Source: CAZFIM01 sp964519615 (GTDB taxonomy: Bacteria > Chloroflexota > Dehalococcoidia > GIF9 > UBA5629). Taken from it: 48,169 bases of DNA. Of this stretch, positions 24,939 through 33,405 are shown piece after piece. Numbering within the stretch: position 1 is the stretch's first letter; each line of letters begins with the position of its first letter. The notes beneath the pieces are model-generated. The model had not been told where the DNA came from. It did not search any database and worked only from the letters and a program-made list of their open reading frames with translations. Both the position numbers and the translations under genes were made by a program. Location: positions 1 to 48,169 of the forward strand of contig CAZFIM010000012.1 in NCBI GenBank assembly GCA_964519615.1. Reading direction: 5' to 3'.

Positions 24939-27326
24939 TTAATCAGCTTTATACACTCTTACCGGCACTCCACGTATCTGGTTGGCGCCTGTTTCTTTAT
25001 CTACTCCCTGCTCGTTACTGGTAATAATATTTAAATTCGATCGGTTCCATCCGTATAAGGTTGAAGGCCCCTCTTCAGGGTACCAGAACCCGAATGAGGC
25101 GAAAACCACCCTTCTGTCAAGATCTTCATCCAGATAGAGCCTCTGAGTTATCCGGCCTTTCTTTGTTTCTATATAGACCAGATCGCCGTCTTTCAAACCA
25201 AGTTTTTCAGCGGTGTCAGGATGCATACCTACAAAAGCTTCCGGTTTTATGTTCCTCAGAGTTGCAACCCCCATATAGCCTGTGAGCATAAAAACGCTTT
25301 CCTTGGCATTGGTCATCAAGAGTGGGAATTCCTCTGATATATGAGGAATCTGCGATAATTCATCCCAAAGCGGTATCGGACTGTAACCCAACTCTTCGAT
25401 CTGTTTGCTGTATATCTCGGCTTTACCTGAAGGAGTCCTGAACACCTGCTTGTACTCTCTGGAAGGGAGCAGTGTCTTTTTCTTTTTCAAATCCTCAAAG
25501 GTGATACCGCTCGGCTCAACAAAGTAATCCAGAGCCTCTTCATCATCCTCCCAGAAGTATTGGCCGAGCCCAAGCCTCTTGGCCAGTTCATTGATTATCT
25601 TGGAATCAGGCCACGCTTCACCGGGAGGATCGACAATCCCCGGATGAGCCCGCACTTCTTCATACCAGCCGGGCCAGTAACCGATATCGTCATGTTCCAT
25701 GCCGGTCGCTGCCGGCAGAACGATATCAGCCAGAGCGGCAGTGGGGGTCATGAATATCTCCAGTACTACGCTGAAGTCAATCTTCATCAAGGCTTTATAG
25801 GTTTCCTGAGAATCAGGATAACCGAGCATGGGATCCGTCAGTACAAACATGGCCGCTCTAATAGGATACGGCTTCTCTTCATTGACGGCTTTAATAAAAG
25901 CATGACTCGGCGCAATAGCCATCTGCTTCCCCACTTTATACTCACCACCGATCATTTTTTCCGCAGGACGGGGACATTGGCTCAAGAGGAAAAAACGTCC
26001 AGGTCTCACATATTTTGGAGGAGTGAACAATACATCTCCACCCGGGACATTTAAGTTCCCCGTTATCACGCGCAATATGGCAAGTGCACGCAGCGTCTGA
26101 AAGGCATTGGCTGCCTGGTCCAGCGCATTTCCCAGCTGCAGCGCGGCGGGTTTGATCGTCGCGTACATCCTGGCTGCCTTCTGTATCTGTTCCACCGGTA
26201 CCCACGTAGCATTTTCCACGTCTTCCAGAGAGAAGGTCTTTACATGCTCTTTCAATTGTTCGAAGCCAATTGTTTTCTTTGCTATAAACTCTTTATCATA
26301 AAGATCTTCCTCAATAATAACCTTCAACCAGCCCATAGCCAGCGCGCCATCGCTGCCCGGTTTTACTCTTATCCACATGTCAGAAAGAGAAGCCACATCT
26401 ATTTTGACCGGATCGACTGTTATGGTCTTCGTCCCGGCTTCTATAAAGTCGGAAATGCTCTGACGCCGTATGCTGCAGCTTGAATGGTTAGGATTAACAC
26501 CCCAGAACACAATCAGCTCCGGGCGGGTAGCTTCATCAGGAACAGTAGTCGAACCAAAAGTTAAAATGGAAGACCGCAGAGTAGCTGAGCCGCAGAAAAA
26601 TGCCGGCGTTACCACATTGGGAGTGCCGAAGGCGCTGGCAAACCTCTGCCCGAAAGCAAACTCCAGACCTTTCGGTTCGCCGAGTGCTATAGCTACGCTT
26701 TCCGGACCGTACTTCTCCTTAAGCTCACCAAGCTTTGCCGCTACTGTGTCAAGGGCTTCGTCCCAGCTAATACGCTCCCATTTACCTTCGCCTCGTTTCC
26801 CCACCCTTTTCAACGGGTATTTAAGCCTGTCAGGATGAGTGAGTATCTCCGGTATTGAGAGCCTGCCTTTCTTTACAGGACACTGCTCATTGGGGAAACC
26901 GCTAACATTATCCGGTTCCATATCGATGATCTTGCCGTCACGGGCAGTGACTTTAACACTGCAATGACCGGCACAGATATGGCAATAGGTGAGCACCTCT
27001 TTAATCTCTCCTTTATCACCATTACCGGTGTGGCACATCATAGCTTGCTGATCTATCAGCTGCTCCTGCACCGGACCGCCGCCTGTTTGCTCCATACCTT
27101 CACAGGTAACAATCTTCTTGCCGACAGCGTCATTGGCCAAAACCAGACAAGAATGTACCGTTTTCCCGTCCATGAGAACGGCACAGGAACCGCACTCTCC
27201 TATATTGCAGCCCTCCTTGGTCCTTGACAGCTTAAGCTGATCCCTGAGAACTTCCATCAGCGTTGTTTGCGGTTCAACCGCAACCGTGACATTTTTGCCG
27301 TTTACATTCAAATCAATCTGTATCAT
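24939..27326 (-). CDS. CoxS-like [2Fe-2S] domain fused to DMSO-reductase-family catalytic subunit
   Basis: A 795-residue fusion. Residues 1-80 are the plant-type [2Fe-2S] domain of xanthine-dehydrogenase/CO-dehydrogenase small subunits, with C40-x4-C45-x2-C48-x11-C60. The helical half that carries their second cluster is reduced to PVQEQLIDQQAMMC and has lost its cysteines. Then comes a DMSO-reductase [4Fe-4S] site C115-x2-C118-x3-C122-x26-C149 and the full Mo-bisPGD domain, with C245 (F-F-C-G) as probable metal ligand, F-W-G-V-N-P-N and HPDTAEKLGLKDGDLVYIET near the C-terminus. No Tat signal. The ATG overlaps the stop of the CoxM-like FAD gene. A CoxM partner with a DMSO-reductase-type catalytic subunit, instead of CoxL, mixes two unrelated molybdoenzyme families. 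NuoG/FdsA-type fusions use a different ferredoxin domain. Reaction unknown; a CoA-ester or organic acid dehydrogenase would fit the neighbours. Confidence 0.85.
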   Translation of the reverse strand: MIQIDLNVNGKNVTVAVEPQTTLMEVLRDQLKLSRTKEGCNIGECGSCAVLMDGKTVHSCLVLANDAVGKKIVTCEGMEQTGGGPVQEQLIDQQAMMCHTGNGDKGEIKEVLTYCHICAGHCSVKVTARDGKIIDMEPDNVSGFPNEQCPVKKGRLSIPEILTHPDRLKYPLKRVGKRGEGKWERISWDEALDTVAAKLGELKEKYGPESVAIALGEPKGLEFAFGQRFASAFGTPNVVTPAFFCGSATLRSSILTFGSTTVPDEATRPELIVFWGVNPNHSSCSIRRQSISDFIEAGTKTITVDPVKIDVASLSDMWIRVKPGSDGALAMGWLKVIIEEDLYDKEFIAKKTIGFEQLKEHVKTFSLEDVENATWVPVEQIQKAARMYATIKPAALQLGNALDQAANAFQTLRALAILRVITGNLNVPGGDVLFTPPKYVRPGRFFLLSQCPRPAEKMIGGEYKVGKQMAIAPSHAFIKAVNEEKPYPIRAAMFVLTDPMLGYPDSQETYKALMKIDFSVVLEIFMTPTAALADIVLPAATGMEHDDIGYWPGWYEEVRAHPGIVDPPGEAWPDSKIINELAKRLGLGQYFWEDDEEALDYFVEPSGITFEDLKKKKTLLPSREYKQVFRTPSGKAEIYSKQIEELGYSPIPLWDELSQIPHISEEFPLLMTNAKESVFMLTGYMGVATLRNIKPEAFVGMHPDTAEKLGLKDGDLVYIETKKGRITQRLYLDEDLDRRVVFASFGFWYPEEGPSTLYGWNRSNLNIITSNEQGVDKETGANQIRGVPVRVYKAD

Positions 27327-28201
27327 TATTTTCCTCCAACCTTGGCTCTGGCAACTGCGGTCTCTACAGCTTGCGCGGTAAGAAGACGGACGTTCCCACG
27401 TCTGGCTTCCGCAGTTCCGCGAATGTCGGTTATCGGACGGGAGTCATTAACTGCCCGGTCCGCCGCCTCCTGGTAGAGTGCCTTTTCCGGTTTTTTACCT
27501 CTTAATACAGTCTCAGCGGATGTAGCCCGTATCGGAGTAGGGGCGACTGCCCCAAGCACTATTTTAATATCGGTACAGATACCATTCTCCAGCAGAACCT
27601 GAGCGGCCACACCTACAGTTGCTATGTCGAGCTGTCGCAGACTGCATTTTAAATATTCACCGCCACTTCCCTTCACCGGAATCGGAACCTGAATTTCAAC
27701 CAGAAGCTCATTTGATTTGAGAACTGTTTTACCTGGTCCGGTAAAGAAGCCTTCAAGCGGCATAACCCGTTCTCCGGCAGGGCTGGCAAGCTTTACACTG
27801 GCACCTAAAACGATAAGGGCAGGAGCGGTCTCCGCTGAAGGTGCAGCGTTACAGAGGTTCCCGCCGATAGTACCCTGATTGCGTATTGCCCGGGAGCCAA
27901 CCATCCCCGCCGCCTGAGCAAGGATTGGCAGCTTTTCTTTTATCAGAGATGAAGTGGCAACATCTTCCAGACTGGTTAAAGCACCTATAAATACCTTACC
28001 GTCCTTCTGGATTATGTAATCCAACCCCTGTATGTTCTTAATGCTTATCAAACGGGAAGGGAGAAGTCTCCGGTTTTTCATTTTAACCAGTACATCGGTC
28101 CCTCCGGCAATCACCTTGACTGCATTATTACCCTTTTCAAGAAGAGAGTACGTCTCTTCCAGCGTAACGGGTTTTAAATATTCAAACTTGGGTAAATGCA
28201 T
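27326..28201 (-). CDS. CoxM-type FAD-binding subunit
   Basis: A 291-residue FAD subunit of the CO dehydrogenase/xanthine dehydrogenase medium-chain family. Both FAD motifs are visible: A-G-G-T-D-V-L-V near residue 32 and T-I-G-G-N-L-C-N-A-A-P-S-A-E near 112. The C-terminal domain with V-A-P-T-P-I-R-A is complete. I choose ATG 28201; GTG 28216 in the same frame has no ribosome site. It normally passes electrons from the CoxS [2Fe-2S] clusters to NAD or another acceptor. Here the only CoxS-like domain is fused to the DMSO-reductase-type protein encoded immediately downstream (one-base overlap), and no CoxL is present. Confidence 0.88.
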   Translation of the reverse strand: MHLPKFEYLKPVTLEETYSLLEKGNNAVKVIAGGTDVLVKMKNRRLLPSRLISIKNIQGLDYIIQKDGKVFIGALTSLEDVATSSLIKEKLPILAQAAGMVGSRAIRNQGTIGGNLCNAAPSAETAPALIVLGASVKLASPAGERVMPLEGFFTGPGKTVLKSNELLVEIQVPIPVKGSGGEYLKCSLRQLDIATVGVAAQVLLENGICTDIKIVLGAVAPTPIRATSAETVLRGKKPEKALYQEAADRAVNDSRPITDIRGTAEARRGNVRLLTAQAVETAVARAKVGGK

Positions 28202-28396
28202 AATTACAAACCTCACTGCAATTATTATATGGAAACAAACCTCAATCCGGATGATTAGTAAATATACTTACTTGTCGCATGCAAAAATTGACAGCTTGCT
28301 ATCAATTATAATCATTATATAACATTGTATATATCATATTCAATAACATAGATTATTGAAGAACTCCGCTCTATGCCTGCGTATTTCTCCTCCATT

Positions 28397-28431
28397 AAAA
28401 TCCCCGGCAGGCGCACGCCTGCGCCCCCGGG
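28397..28431 (-). terminator. Rho-independent terminator after acyl-CoA dehydrogenase operon
   Basis: On the minus strand a GC-rich hairpin (CAGGCG/CGCCTG core, with flanking CCCGG/CCGGG) is followed by ATTTTAA. It lies 27 bases after the second acyl-CoA dehydrogenase gene and before coxM, so it separates the two minus-strand units. Confidence 0.65.
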
Positions 28432-28457
28432 ATAATGCCTATCATTAAAATGCCATG

Positions 28458-29591
28458 TTAAAAGCCCACCTTATCAGCCAGCTTTTCCAGGTGATAATCG
28501 CTATCGCCGAGGTCAACCTCCCATGTCTTGGCCCTCTTATAGTAGAGAGGCAGGTCATGGTCTTCTGTGAATCCAATGCCGCCATGAATCTGTAGAGACA
28601 GGGCTGCAATACGCTTGAAGCTTTCATTTATCATAGCTTTTGCCATATGTATTTCCTGCTCCATAGGCTGCCCTTCACTCAAATGCCAGGCGATATTGTG
28701 AATCAGAAGTTCGCAGCCGTCAGCCTCTGTGACCATATTGGCACAATAATGCTGTATAGCCTGATAACTACCTATGGGATGTCCGAATGTCTTTCTCTCT
28801 TTGGCGTATTCAAGTGTAATCTCAAAAATAGCTCTCGCAGCACCGATCATTTCAGCGCACCTGGCTATAGTGGCTTTCTGAAGAACCTTCTCTAGAACAG
28901 GCCATCCCTTTTCCGGCTGGCCCAGCACATTATCGGCGGGCACCTTTACATTATCGAAGATAACCTCACACTGTTTATCGCCGGCCATGGTTTTAAGCAA
29001 ATTAACAGTTATACCATGGCTCCCGGGATCCACCAGCAGGAGAGTAATACCTTCTTCCGGGTCATTGCTCTCTTTAGTCCTTGCCGCACATATGATATAA
29101 TCACACACATTGGCATCAGGAACAAACATCTTTCTACCCTGGACTATGTAGCCATCATTATTTCTGGTTGCTTTCACAGTTACGCCGCGTGCACAATAGC
29201 AGGGGTTCTCTTCCGTCAGGGCCATAGTCAGAAGCAATTTACCCTCAGCCAATTTGGGCAGATATTCCTTCTTCTGTTCTTCACTTCCTGCTTCCATGAC
29301 GGTTAAACCACCGAAGATAACAGTAGAGAAGAACGGCCCGGGCAGACAGGCCCTGCCCATCTCCTCCAAAAGAATTATTAAATCCAGATAACCGGCTTCT
29401 GCCCCTCCATAGGCCTCAGGGATGATTAAACCGGGCCAACCCATTTCACTCATCTGCTGCCAGAGTTCAGGCGGATAGCCTCTCTCATCTTCAGCCATTT
29501 TTCTCACCAGACTCCTGGGAACACTGGTCTTGAGGAAGTCCCTCGCTGAAGTTCTGAGCAATTCTTGCATTTCGCTTAAACTGAAATCCAT
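28458..29591 (-). CDS. Acyl-CoA dehydrogenase (second of pair)
   Basis: A 377-residue flavoenzyme with the three acyl-CoA dehydrogenase domains: helical N-terminus with P-E-A-Y-G-G-A-E-A-G, middle beta domain with A-L-T-E-E-N and V-Q-G-R-K-M-F-V-P-D-A, and C-terminal helices ending Q-I-H-G-G-I-G-F-T-E-D-H. ATG 29591 has GAGG eight bases upstream; the frame continues to 29627, but that only covers the end of the preceding gene. It is 35 bases after another acyl-CoA dehydrogenase, so the two may form a hetero-oligomer as in some FadE pairs. They would oxidise the acyl-CoA made by the synthetase encoded first in the operon. Confidence 0.88.
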   Translation of the reverse strand: MDFSLSEMQELLRTSARDFLKTSVPRSLVRKMAEDERGYPPELWQQMSEMGWPGLIIPEAYGGAEAGYLDLIILLEEMGRACLPGPFFSTVIFGGLTVMEAGSEEQKKEYLPKLAEGKLLLTMALTEENPCYCARGVTVKATRNNDGYIVQGRKMFVPDANVCDYIICAARTKESNDPEEGITLLLVDPGSHGITVNLLKTMAGDKQCEVIFDNVKVPADNVLGQPEKGWPVLEKVLQKATIARCAEMIGAARAIFEITLEYAKERKTFGHPIGSYQAIQHYCANMVTEADGCELLIHNIAWHLSEGQPMEQEIHMAKAMINESFKRIAALSLQIHGGIGFTEDHDLPLYYKRAKTWEVDLGDSDYHLEKLADKVGF

Positions 29592-29626
29592 ACTATTTAC
29601 CTCATTATCACTTATCATAATCGACA

Positions 29627-30811
29627 TTACGTTAACGGCAATCCCAGACCGCGAAGGGCAATGACATTCCGGTCAATTTCCGAGCTACCGCCCATTATGG
29701 TATAGGATGCCGTATCCAGATAATGGTAAGCCGGCCAACCGTTCAAGGGGGCATATTTAGAGCCTTTCCTCAATATGCCGTAATGGCCGAACACCTGGCT
29801 TACGAAATCAGCTACCCGCTGTCCCAGCTCGCAATTGTACATCTTGTCAATAGCTACCTCATACGTTGAAGGCTTGCCCTGGGCGATAATCCACATCGCC
29901 CGGTAATGAATCATCCTCGACATCTCTATTTCAGAATACAGTTTAGCAAGACGTATACGCTGAGGCCGGTCAAGTTTCTTGCCGTGCTCCCGCAGATAGT
30001 CCACCACATTATCCAGGATACCCTTTAAAGCCGGATACACCATATGGGAGAACCGTTCATAATCAAGGGTGGCCATAGTAACATACCAGCCCTTGTTCAA
30101 ACCTCCCACCATGTTATCCTTATGCACCCTTACATCCTCCAAAAAAACCTCATTGAATTCATGTTCGCCGTACATATTGATCAGGGGACGGACGGTTATT
30201 CCCGGCATGTCCATATCCAGAATAAAGTAGCTTAATCCTTTGTTTCTGGGTAAAGTCGGATCTGTACGAACCAGGATAAATGCCTTATTAGCCAGATGGG
30301 CGCCCGTGCTCCATACCTTCTGACCATTGATTACCCAATGATCGCCATCGCAAACCGCCACGGTTTTCAGCGAAGCCAGGTCTGAGCCGGCATCAGGCTC
30401 GCTCAGCAATTCGCACCAGTGAGATTCGCCGCGGGCAATATCCGGCAGTGTAGCTCTTTTCTGCTCTTCGGTCCCGAATTTAATAATAGTGGGGGCAAAA
30501 AAAGCTACGCCCTTTGCATCCACCGCAGGACAATTTTGATAGAGCGCCTCTTCAAAAAATATGTTCTGCAGATAGAGACTGTTTTTCCCGCCGTATTCTT
30601 CCGGCCAGGCTAATGAAAACCAGCCTTTTTCCTGCCCTATCTGCCTTCTTATTTTTCTGACCATCTCCCACTCTTTACCGTGGTGACCATCGGCAGAAGG
30701 GGTGACCATAATACCAAAAGTCCACCGCAATTCCTTGGGGAATATCCGGCTGATATACTCACGTACCTCTTTACGGAAAGCTTGTTCTTGTTGGCTAAAT
30801 CCTAAGTCCAT
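29627..30811 (-). CDS. Acyl-CoA dehydrogenase (first of pair)
   Basis: A 394-residue acyl-CoA dehydrogenase. It has L-A-W-P-E-E-Y-G-G-K, S-E-P-D-A-G-S-D-L-A-S-L, V-I-N-G-Q-K-V-W-S-T-G-A and a C-terminal I-M-G-G-S-S-E-I-D-R-N. AAAGGA precedes ATG 30811. It starts 33 bases after the ADP-forming synthetase gene, giving the order synthetase, dehydrogenase 1, dehydrogenase 2. The Trp-Ser-Thr-x-Ala motif and size agree with medium/branched or cyclic acyl-CoA enzymes; the chain specificity cannot be stated. Confidence 0.9.
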   Translation of the reverse strand: MDLGFSQQEQAFRKEVREYISRIFPKELRWTFGIMVTPSADGHHGKEWEMVRKIRRQIGQEKGWFSLAWPEEYGGKNSLYLQNIFFEEALYQNCPAVDAKGVAFFAPTIIKFGTEEQKRATLPDIARGESHWCELLSEPDAGSDLASLKTVAVCDGDHWVINGQKVWSTGAHLANKAFILVRTDPTLPRNKGLSYFILDMDMPGITVRPLINMYGEHEFNEVFLEDVRVHKDNMVGGLNKGWYVTMATLDYERFSHMVYPALKGILDNVVDYLREHGKKLDRPQRIRLAKLYSEIEMSRMIHYRAMWIIAQGKPSTYEVAIDKMYNCELGQRVADFVSQVFGHYGILRKGSKYAPLNGWPAYHYLDTASYTIMGGSSEIDRNVIALRGLGLPLT

Positions 30812-30844
30812 GCTCTTTTCCTTTAATATTTCTTCTTTCTTGCT

Positions 30845-33019
30845 TTACAGGATGATTCTGGCATCAACAGCCACGNNNNNNNNNNCGCCCTTCTTATAAA
30901 CGAAGACCGGATTCAAGTCCAGCTCTTTAATTTCAGGATGCGCCTGTATGAACGCGGAGAGTTTTAGCAGGATATCTTCCAGGGCGGCAACATCGGCCTT
31001 TTCGCTGCCCCTGTATCCATCCAGCAGCTTGAAGCTTTTTATCTCCCGTATCATACGAAAAGCATCTTCTTTCTCCAGCGGCACTATGCGGAAGGAGACA
31101 TCTTTAAGCAATTCCACCTGTACGCCACCCAAACCGAACATTATTACAGGTCCGAACTGAGGGTCTCTGGTCATGCCTGCTATTACCTCGATGCCGGCAG
31201 CGGCCATTTTCTGAACTGATACGCCATCGATCGTAGCCTGAGGACTGTATTTTTTCGCTGAATCTACAATCTGGTCGTAAGCCGTTTTCACTTCCTCCTC
31301 TGTCTTCAATCCTAGCTTGACACCGCCCGCATCGGTCTTATGAGTTATTTCAGGGGACATTATCTTCAACACTACCGGAAATCCCATTTTCCGGCTGATG
31401 GCAGCAGCTTCATCTTTTGAAGTTGCCAAAACCGTTTCCACTACCGGCATACCTGCCTCTTTGAGCAAGCGTTTGGATTCTATCTCGCTCAAAGCGTTTT
31501 GTTCGGCATGTTTTGCCCCGGCAGGTTGGCTGTCCGAAACCTGTTCTGTCTTTTTGCTACCCGCTTTGCCAAATCTCATTTTATATTTCACTACATTAGC
31601 CAAAGCGGTTATCCCTCTTTCCATAGTAGGGAATACCGGTACACCGTGAGTAAAGTAGTAGTTCAGCATTTTACGGCGGTCAATTTCAAACTCATACATA
31701 GCAGCATCGGTAGATTCTTCGCCTAAAGTAACTATCACCGGAATTCCGTATTTCTCCTTGATATTCAGCGGAATGTCTCTCAAGCCCTCACGTCCGATCT
31801 CAGAGCTCTTGGGATAACCAAGGACAAGGTGCGGCCCGCTGACGGAAAGGAACATGCGTCCTAAGAGAATAGTATCGATGTTACCCTTGGCGGCGATATC
31901 TTCCAGAATGGGGGCAATCACTTCTGTCGGCATAGCGGGAGATGACAGGTCAACAGGATTGCGTACTCCCAGGCCGATAGGTGGCAACAGAGAGGTAATT
32001 TTTTGCTGCACTTCAGGAGGAAAGGTGGGCAATTCCAGACCTGCGTGCTCCAGAGCATCTGCTCCGGCTACGGCGCCGCCGCCGCTTCCACTTACCATTC
32101 CCACCCGCGGCCCCCCGTAGGGCAAAACATTCAATGCAGCAATGGTATTGTCGATAATATCTTCAACACTGCTGATTCTGATCGCACCGGTCTGATTAAA
32201 AAAGGTATTCCAGACAACTTCACTACCCGCCAGAGACCCGGTATGCGAACTGGCAGCTCGGCTTCCCGTCTTGGACATGCCCGATTTCCAGATTAACACC
32301 GGTTTAACACTGGAGGTCTTTTTCACCACATCCAGAAAACGGTCACCCTGTTTCACACCCTCTATGTACGCTACGATTACCTTGGTATCCGGGTCATCGG
32401 CGAGATATTCCATCAAGTCGCACTCATTTATATCCATGGCATTACCAAAGCTGATGGCTTTGCTGAATTTAAAACCAAGCCCTTTGGTTTGCCCGATTAT
32501 CATCTCTGAAAACTGGCCGCTCTGTGCAATCAGGCCGATAGAACCGCTCTCTTTAGCAAAATTCGCTCCGGGCAGCAGAGTCAATCCGCCGGCCGGACAA
32601 TAAACCCCAAAGCAGTTCGGACCCATCACACGAATTCCTTTAGCGGCCACTGCTGCCATCTCCTGTTCCAGCTTTTTACCCTCCTCGCCCGTTTCGCTAA
32701 AACCCGCGCTCAGCACAATAGCAGCCTTAATGCCTTTCTGCAGACAGGTCTCCAGCACGCCGGGTACACCTTTTCCCGGAACACTTATTACCGCCAGATC
32801 TACATCGCCGGGAATATCGGTAACGGAGGCATAAGCCTTCTTCCCGAAAAAAGACCCGCCTTTTGGATTTACCGGATAGAGATCACCTTTATAACCGAAT
32901 TCGATAAGTGCTCTGAAATACAGAGTACCAAAAGCAGCCTCGTTGGTAGATACTCCCACAACGGCCATTGCTTTGGGATAGAAAAATGCGTTCATTATCG
33001 TCTTATCCTGCGGACTCAT
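30845..33019 (-). CDS. ADP-forming acyl-CoA (acetyl-CoA) synthetase, alpha-beta fusion, with sequence gap
   Basis: An enzyme of about 720 residues that converts acyl-CoA, ADP and phosphate to acid, CoA and ATP, or the reverse. The CoA-binding domain (VVGVSTNEAAFG, G-P-N-C-F-G) and the ligase domain with phospho-His in S-S-H-T-G-S-L-A-G come first, then a short linker and the ATP-grasp beta part (A-L-S-E-I-E-S-K-R-L-L-K to the C-terminus). Ten N at 30876-30885 sit nine codons before the stop, between V-Y-K-K-G and V-A-V-D-A-R. The paralogue at 33406 has one residue there, so probably only one base is missing. ATG 33019 has AAGGAG upstream. It heads the operon with two acyl-CoA dehydrogenases. 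Confidence 0.9.
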   Translation of the reverse strand: MSPQDKTIMNAFFYPKAMAVVGVSTNEAAFGTLYFRALIEFGYKGDLYPVNPKGGSFFGKKAYASVTDIPGDVDLAVISVPGKGVPGVLETCLQKGIKAAIVLSAGFSETGEEGKKLEQEMAAVAAKGIRVMGPNCFGVYCPAGGLTLLPGANFAKESGSIGLIAQSGQFSEMIIGQTKGLGFKFSKAISFGNAMDINECDLMEYLADDPDTKVIVAYIEGVKQGDRFLDVVKKTSSVKPVLIWKSGMSKTGSRAASSHTGSLAGSEVVWNTFFNQTGAIRISSVEDIIDNTIAALNVLPYGGPRVGMVSGSGGGAVAGADALEHAGLELPTFPPEVQQKITSLLPPIGLGVRNPVDLSSPAMPTEVIAPILEDIAAKGNIDTILLGRMFLSVSGPHLVLGYPKSSEIGREGLRDIPLNIKEKYGIPVIVTLGEESTDAAMYEFEIDRRKMLNYYFTHGVPVFPTMERGITALANVVKYKMRFGKAGSKKTEQVSDSQPAGAKHAEQNALSEIESKRLLKEAGMPVVETVLATSKDEAAAISRKMGFPVVLKIMSPEITHKTDAGGVKLGLKTEEEVKTAYDQIVDSAKKYSPQATIDGVSVQKMAAAGIEVIAGMTRDPQFGPVIMFGLGGVQVELLKDVSFRIVPLEKEDAFRMIREIKSFKLLDGYRGSEKADVAALEDILLKLSAFIQAHPEIKELDLNPVFVYKKGXXXXVAVDARIIL

Positions 33020-33405
33020 ATGCTCTCCTTAATACAAATTACAGCACTATTTCTCATAAGCAACCGAAAACAGCAAAGTAGGGAAGCGCCTCCGCCTATT
33101 CCAGTCGATGGGATATATTCAATATATCATGTTATAGATTATAATACATTTAAGATAACACTACCTAATTTACCTGTCAATCTCGTATAATATCCAGACA
33201 TTGGTAATTTGCGGTAGACTATTTTTAAATCCCGATATTATGTCTCGTGGTGGCACAGCAGTCCGGCTTGTAAGAATAGCAATTTTATAGAGAGCATCAG
33301 TAATTCGCATAGAGTGATATTTTGCTGCCAGGTAATAGCGGTCCGCTGTCGAGATATTGGAATCAAACACCGGTGCAGCTGCAGATAAATATAGAAGAGG
33401 TTTAC
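33020..33405. promoter_or_regulatory. Divergent control region between the two ADP-forming synthetases
   Basis: The 386 bases hold an AT-rich core at 33110-33155 with ATATTC-A-ATATATCAT and GTTATAGATTATAATAC. Similar ATATATCAT stretches occur before dctP2 (20855) and before coxM (28326). No clear -35/-10 pair was assigned and no gene is present. Confidence 0.35.

Noticed and set aside
32271..32603. 110-residue frame opposite the ADP-forming synthetase gene
   Set aside because: Lies wholly antisense to a gene with clear domains; composition is the mirror of that gene.
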